DNA from: Nocardia sp.
GTDB lineage: Bacteria; Actinomycetota; Actinomycetes; Mycobacteriales; Mycobacteriaceae
NCBI GenBank assembly: GCA_013361595.1
Contig: JABFXT010000061.1
Span: forward strand, 1-16,730
DNA: 16,730 nt
Reading direction: 5' to 3'
The translations under genes and the position numbers were made by a program. Shown one piece after another: positions 13,273 to 16,730 of this stretch. The notes beneath the pieces were generated by a model that searched no databases, was not told the DNA's origin, and was given only the letters and a program-made list of their open reading frames with translations. How positions within the stretch are numbered: the stretch's first letter is position 1; the number at the start of each line of letters is the position of its first letter.

Positions 13273-14912
13273 TGAGCGCAACATTGCAGGCCAGCGGCCT
13301 CTCGGCCGGGCACGCCGAACGCATCCTGTTCGCCGACCTCGATCTCACCCTCGCCCCGGGCGATGTGATCGGACTGGTGGGCGTCAACGGCGCGGGCAAA
13401 TCGACTCTGTTGCGGATGCTCGCCGGCGGCCTGCCGGACGAGGGCACGATCACGCTGAGCCCGCCCGACGCCACGGTCGGCTATCTCGCCCAGGAACCCG
13501 AACGCGTCGACGGTGAGACAGTGCTCGGATTCCTCGCCCGGCGCACCGGAGTCGCACACGCCCAACAGGTCATGGACACGGCTGCCGAACACCTCGGGGC
13601 CGGCGGCGCCGACGACTACTCCCCCGCCCTCGAACGCTGGCTGGCACTCGGCGGCGCCGATCTGGAGCAGCGGGCCGCGGAGACCGCCGCCGACCTCGGC
13701 CTCACCGGCAGCCTCGCCGGCGGTCTGGACACACCGATGACCGGCCTGTCCGGTGGTCAGGCCGCCCGCGCCGGTCTCGCCTCGGTGCTGCTGTCACGTT
13801 TCGATATCCTGCTGCTCGACGAACCCACCAACGACCTCGACCTCGACGGGCTCGAACGTCTCGAACGCTTCGTCACCGGGGTACGGACCCCCCTCATGAT
13901 CATCAGTCACGACCGGGAGTTCCTGGCCCGCACCGTCAACGGGGTCCTCGAACTCGACCTCGCCCAGCAGCAGGTCGGATTCTACGACGGGAGCTACGAC
14001 TCCTATCTCGCCGAACGCGAGATCGCGCGGCGACACGCCCGCGCGGCCTACGACGAATACGCCGATACCCGGGCCGGTTTGGAAGCCCGGGCGCAGATGC
14101 AGCGCAACTGGCTCGAACACGGTGTCCGCAATGCCCGCCGCAAGAGCAAGACCGATTCGGACAAGGCGGGCCGCAAGATGCGCGCCGAGTCCACCGAGAA
14201 ACAGGCCGCCAAAGCCCGGCAGACCCAGCGGCGAATCGAACGACTGGATGTGGTCGAGGAGCCGCGCAAAGAATGGGAACTGCGGATGACGATCGCGACC
14301 GCGGCGCGCAGCGGTTCCGTCGTCGCGACCGCGACGAACGCCACCCTCACCCGTGGTGACTTCACCCTCGGCCCGGTGACCACCCGGATCGACCGATCCG
14401 ACCGGATCGTCCTGGCCGGGCCGAACGGTTCCGGGAAATCCACCCTGCTCGGCCTGCTGCTCGGCAAATTCACTCCCGACACCGGCACTGCCACGCTCGG
14501 TTCGGGTGTCCAGATCGGCGAGGTCGACCAGGCGCGCGGCCTGTTCCGCGGTCCCGCGACCCTGGCCGCCACCTTCGGCGCGGCGATGCCCGACTGGCCC
14601 GATGCCGAGACGCGGACCCTGCTCGCGAAATTCGGCCTGCGCGGCCCGCACGTCAACCGGGCCTGCGATACGCTCTCGCCCGGTGAGCGCACCCGCGCCG
14701 CGCTGGCGCTGCTCCAGGCCCGCGGCGTGAACCTGCTCGTCCTGGACGAGCCGACCAACCATCTGGACCTACCCGCCATCGAACAGCTCGAACAGGCCGT
14801 CGACTCGTTCACCGGCACGCTCCTGCTGGTGACCCACGACCGCCGCATGCTGGATTCGGTGCGGGCGAACCGCCGCTGGGAGATGGCAGGCGGGCAGCTC
14901 ACCGAGGAGTAG
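13272..14912 (+). CDS. ABC-F family ATP-binding protein
   Basis: 546 aa with two ABC domains and no membrane segment, so a ribosome-acting ABC-F protein rather than a transporter. Domain 1: Walker A GVNGAGKST (37-45), signature LSGGQ (159-163), Walker B LLLDEPTNDLD (180-190), switch His213 in ISHDRE. Linker about 245-340 is rich in Arg/Lys, matching the P-site tRNA interaction motif region. Domain 2: Walker A GPNGSGKST (383-391), signature LSPGERTRA, Walker B LVLDEPTNHLD and VTHDRR. Both Glu residues next to Walker B are present, so ATP hydrolysis should be intact. Members either tune translation (EttA type) or protect ribosomes from antibiotics; the length resembles the mycobacterial Rv1473 group, but I cannot assign it. 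The start is a leaderless-type GTG. Confidence 0.93.
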   Translation: MSATLQASGLSAGHAERILFADLDLTLAPGDVIGLVGVNGAGKSTLLRMLAGGLPDEGTITLSPPDATVGYLAQEPERVDGETVLGFLARRTGVAHAQQVMDTAAEHLGAGGADDYSPALERWLALGGADLEQRAAETAADLGLTGSLAGGLDTPMTGLSGGQAARAGLASVLLSRFDILLLDEPTNDLDLDGLERLERFVTGVRTPLMIISHDREFLARTVNGVLELDLAQQQVGFYDGSYDSYLAEREIARRHARAAYDEYADTRAGLEARAQMQRNWLEHGVRNARRKSKTDSDKAGRKMRAESTEKQAAKARQTQRRIERLDVVEEPRKEWELRMTIATAARSGSVVATATNATLTRGDFTLGPVTTRIDRSDRIVLAGPNGSGKSTLLGLLLGKFTPDTGTATLGSGVQIGEVDQARGLFRGPATLAATFGAAMPDWPDAETRTLLAKFGLRGPHVNRACDTLSPGERTRAALALLQARGVNLLVLDEPTNHLDLPAIEQLEQAVDSFTGTLLLVTHDRRMLDSVRANRRWEMAGGQLTEE

Positions 14913-14932
14913 AACGACATCGCGGGCCGGCT

Positions 14933-15103
14933 TCAGCGCCCGGCTGCGATCAACCGGCAATCGGCCTCGAGCAGCATCCAGGCGCTCAACTGGACCGAGA
15001 GATCGCGGCTCCGGTTCGCCGCGTCCGCGGCGGACGCATCCGTCAGCTGGGGCAGGGTTTCCGGTGGTTCCGGGGCGGTGACCGTACGAACGATCCGCGG
15101 GGC
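14933..15103 (-). other. Coding-like fragment without a clear start
   Basis: This minus-strand frame has GC-rich third positions and reads like protein (PAPRIVRTVTAPEPPETLP, QLTDASAADAANRSRDLSVQ, LSAWMLLEADCRLIAAGR, stop). However, no ATG, GTG or TTG lies in its plausible part except an internal ATG near the end, and farther upstream the frame dissolves into the GC repeat at 15134-15177. It may be the 3' remnant of a gene broken by the repeat, or chance. The family is not recognised. Confidence 0.3.
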
Positions 15104-15133
15104 CGGACATGTACGGCGGGAGCGTATCGCGCC

Positions 15134-15177
15134 ACGGCGCCGCCGGCACGGCGCCGCCGGCACGGCGCCGTGCCGGC
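15134..15177. repeat. 14-bp tandem repeat ending in a perfect palindrome
   Basis: The unit ACGGCGCCGCCGGC occurs at 15134-15147 and 15148-15161, with a third, slightly altered copy at 15162-15177. Positions 15156-15177 form a perfect 22-bp palindrome (GCCGGCACGGC followed by its reverse complement). It lies between the ABC-F gene and the minus-strand hypothetical gene and could act as a bidirectional terminator or protein site. Confidence 0.75.
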
Positions 15178-15222
15178 ATGCGTGACCGACACCACTCGAG
15201 CGTGGTGCCGCGCGGCGTCTCG

Positions 15223-15684
15223 CTACGCGCGATCGCGCGCGAGCTCCGTTTTCGCCCGCGCCAGCAGTTCGTGTTGCCGTGGCTCGCAATACGCCCACCA
15301 ATCCGGGTGGGTCACCGGATCACGGACGACATCCTGCAACGCCGCGGCATGGGCGAGGATCCGGCCGCGCAACTCGTCGGAGCACAGGAGCTCGACCTGC
15401 TTCTCCGCCAGCCAGACACCTTCGATCAGTCGCCGCGGATCCGCCGGAGTACCGCACCGCTCGCGGATATCGAACTCGGTCTGCAGTCGTTGCGCCGCCT
15501 CGAGATAGGCAAGAATCGCCGATTTGAGCTCCTCGCGATGGGCGAGCCGGCTCTCGGCCAGGAACTCACGCCTGGACTGTCGTGTCGAATTCCGCTGCAC
15601 CAGCAGTGTCGCCGAGGCGCCCAGCGCCGCGCCCAGCAGGGGGACCAGACTCGTCACCAATGTCGACACCACAGCTGAGGTCAC
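15223..15684 (-). CDS. Small membrane-anchored hypothetical protein
   Basis: 153 aa if the GTG at 15684-15682 is used. A TTG at 15795 would add a 37-residue Pro/Glu/Ala-rich, disordered-looking N-terminus that runs into the next gene's promoter, so the shorter form is preferred; neither start has a good ribosome binding site. Residues about 5-29 are one transmembrane helix (VVSTLVTSLVPLLGAALGASATLLV). Then comes a charged helical region, probably coiled coil (RREFLAESRLAHREELKSAI, LAYLEAAQRLQTEFDI), continuing to EKQVELLCSDELRGRI and a basic C-terminus. This layout is common in actinobacterial single-pass proteins of unknown function. No enzyme motif. It diverges from the F420 oxidoreductase gene. 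Confidence 0.65.
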   Translation of the reverse strand: MTSAVVSTLVTSLVPLLGAALGASATLLVQRNSTRQSRREFLAESRLAHREELKSAILAYLEAAQRLQTEFDIRERCGTPADPRRLIEGVWLAEKQVELLCSDELRGRILAHAAALQDVVRDPVTHPDWWAYCEPRQHELLARAKTELARDRA

Positions 15685-15774
15685 CGCCAGATCTTCGCCG
15701 AGCGACGGTCGATCCGGGAAATCGAGCTCCGGTCCGGCACCGGGTTGCGGCTCGGCATCGGGCCGGGTTTCGGC

Positions 15775-15811
15775 TTGACCTGGAGCGCACTCCAACTTCT
15801 AGCCTGGGGTC
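15775..15811 (+). promoter_or_regulatory. Leaderless promoter of the F420 oxidoreductase gene
   Basis: TTGACC (15775-15780), 19-nt spacer, TAGCCT (15800-15805), then 6 nt to the ATG at 15812. This spacing implies transcription starting at or next to the ATG, and there is no Shine-Dalgarno. An inverted repeat TGGAG-CGCA-CTCCA (15781-15794) occupies the spacer and is a candidate operator. Confidence 0.55.
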
Positions 15812-16660
15812 ATGCGATTCGCGTTCAAGACCTCACCCCAGGAAACCACCTGGGCCGATATGCTGGCCGTCTGGCGGGCCGCCGACGATATCGAGATCTA
15901 CGAATCCGGATGGACCTTCGACCACTTCTATCCGATCTTCTCCGACCCCACCGGCCCCTGCCTGGAGGGTTGGACCACCCTGACCGCACTCGCGCAGGCC
16001 ACCGAACGCCTGCGACTCGGCACGATGGTGACCGGCGTGCACTACCGGCATCCGGCGGTGCTGGCCAATATGGCCTCGACCCTCGACATCATCTCCGGCG
16101 GCCGGCTGGAACTCGGGATCGGCGCCGGCTGGAACGAGGAGGAATCCGGCGCGTACGGTATCGAGCTCGGCACCGTCACCGAGCGTCTCGACCGGTTCGA
16201 GGAAGCGTGCCAGGTCCTCATCGGTCTGCTGAGCCGGGAGACCACCGATTTCGCGGGCAAGTTCTACCGATTGACCGAGGCCCGCAACGAACCCAAGGGC
16301 CCGCAGCGCCCGCACCCCCCGATCTGTATCGGCGGCAACGGCGAGAAGCGCACGCTCCGCATCACCGCCCGTTATGCCCAGCACTGGAACTTCGTCGCCG
16401 GGACGACCGAGGAGTTCGCCCGCAAACGCGATGTGCTGGCGGGTCACTGCGCCGATATCGGACGCGACCCGAAAGAGATCTTGCTCTCGGCGCAGCGGCG
16501 GCTGGACCCTGGACTCGGCTACCGCGAGCTGATCGATTGGGCGGCCGCACTGGGTGCCGAAGGCTTGGAACTCGCGATCGTCTACCTGCCGCCGCCGCAC
16601 GACCCGGCGGTGCTGGAACCGCTGGCCGAAGCCATCAGGGATTCCGGGCTCGCCTCCTGA
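15812..16660 (+). CDS. LLM-class F420-dependent oxidoreductase
   Basis: 282 aa, typical for the luciferase-like monooxygenase TIM-barrel fold. Hallmarks: the first strand RFAFKTSP, WTFDHFYPI (34-42) at the active site, RLRLGTMVTGVHYRHPAVLANM (66-87, the cofactor-binding strand and loop), STLDIISGGRLELGIGAGWNEEE (89-111), RLDRFEEACQVLIGLL, and PPICIGGNGEKRTLR with ARYAQHWN. Sequences of this type in actinobacteria use reduced coenzyme F420 to reduce or oxidise small molecules. No signal peptide; cytoplasmic. The substrate cannot be deduced. It has a leaderless promoter of its own, so it is probably monocistronic. Confidence 0.9.
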   Translation: MRFAFKTSPQETTWADMLAVWRAADDIEIYESGWTFDHFYPIFSDPTGPCLEGWTTLTALAQATERLRLGTMVTGVHYRHPAVLANMASTLDIISGGRLELGIGAGWNEEESGAYGIELGTVTERLDRFEEACQVLIGLLSRETTDFAGKFYRLTEARNEPKGPQRPHPPICIGGNGEKRTLRITARYAQHWNFVAGTTEEFARKRDVLAGHCADIGRDPKEILLSAQRRLDPGLGYRELIDWAAALGAEGLELAIVYLPPPHDPAVLEPLAEAIRDSGLAS

Positions 16661-16692
16661 ACCAGGCGGATCCGCGCCCCTTCGGCCTGCAT

Positions 16693-16730
16693 TCACCCGC
16701 GGCCGAGCAGGGTGGCACGCTGCTCGTCGA
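16693..16730 (-). CDS. C-terminal end of an unidentified gene (partial)
   Basis: Read leftward from the window edge, the frame DEQRATLLGRG ends at a TGA (16695-16693), 33 bp from the F420 oxidoreductase stop. The codon use and convergent layout suggest a real gene tail, but the fragment is too short to identify. Confidence 0.35.
   Translation of the reverse strand, partial: DEQRATLLGRG

Noticed and set aside
12864..13592. Upstream extension of the TetR frame across the operator
   Set aside because: It translates the operator, the synthetase remnant antisense and part of the ABC-F gene antisense; no motifs.
14048..14920. 290-residue minus-strand ORF opposite the ABC-F gene
   Set aside because: Ser/Arg-rich antisense shadow of a gene with complete ABC motifs.
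15226..15239. CGCGCGATCGCGCG palindrome
   Set aside because: Lies within the 3' end of a coding region and is explained by GC-rich codons; no supporting context.
1..16730. CRISPR array, insertion sequence or prophage
   Set aside because: No regularly spaced repeats, no transposase or integrase genes and no terminal inverted repeats with target duplications were seen.

Overview
The window is high-GC, tightly packed DNA with frequent GTG starts, a mycobacterial-type class III nucleotidyl cyclase, an F420-type luciferase-like oxidoreductase, many HTH regulators and several promoter/start arrangements that suggest leaderless mRNAs. This fits a mycolate-type actinobacterium, most likely Nocardia or a close relative. 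The taxon is an inference from gene content and codon use.

Layout. Positions 1-1604: the 5' end of a MarR-type regulator (minus), a large AT-rich inverted repeat, then a plus-strand MarR-domain protein that carries an N-terminal lipoprotein signal, and an alpha/beta hydrolase. 1627-2988 (minus): a PucR-type regulator, divergent from a MerR regulator that is translationally coupled to a membrane-anchored nucleotidyl cyclase (3225-4798). 4918-6063 (minus): a short Rho paralogue with an altered RNA-binding site. 6417-7157: a histidine phosphatase, overlapping tail to tail with an S9 prolyl-oligopeptidase-type peptidase (7143-9077, minus). 9337-10071: a conserved protein of unknown function. 10072-10457: an RNA-rich segment ending in a 14-bp terminator hairpin. 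10507-12863 (minus): a TetR regulator coupled to an AidB-like acyl-CoA dehydrogenase, with a perfect palindromic operator. Then come a decayed acyl-CoA synthetase tail, an ABC-F ATPase (13272-14912), a GC-rich palindromic tandem repeat, a small membrane-anchored hypothetical protein (minus), an F420-dependent oxidoreductase (15812-16660), and the C-terminal end of a minus-strand gene.

The most unusual signal is at 10221-10328. The 3' half of a tRNA (anticodon 3' strand, T arm, acceptor 3' strand) lies directly upstream of a matching 5' half (acceptor 5' strand, D arm, anticodon 5' strand), joined by a 7-nt linker. The halves pair in both the acceptor stem (7 bp, two G-U) and the anticodon stem (5 bp, perfect), and the sequences outside them pair with each other over 9 of 10 positions. 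This is the architecture of a circularly permuted tRNA gene. A tRNA-Arg(UCG)-like gene with a faulty acceptor stem and an encoded CCA follows, then the terminator.

Other notable items are the lipoprotein-MarR chimera, the Rho paralogue lacking the usual RNA-binding aromatics, and a cyclase with an altered transition-state position.
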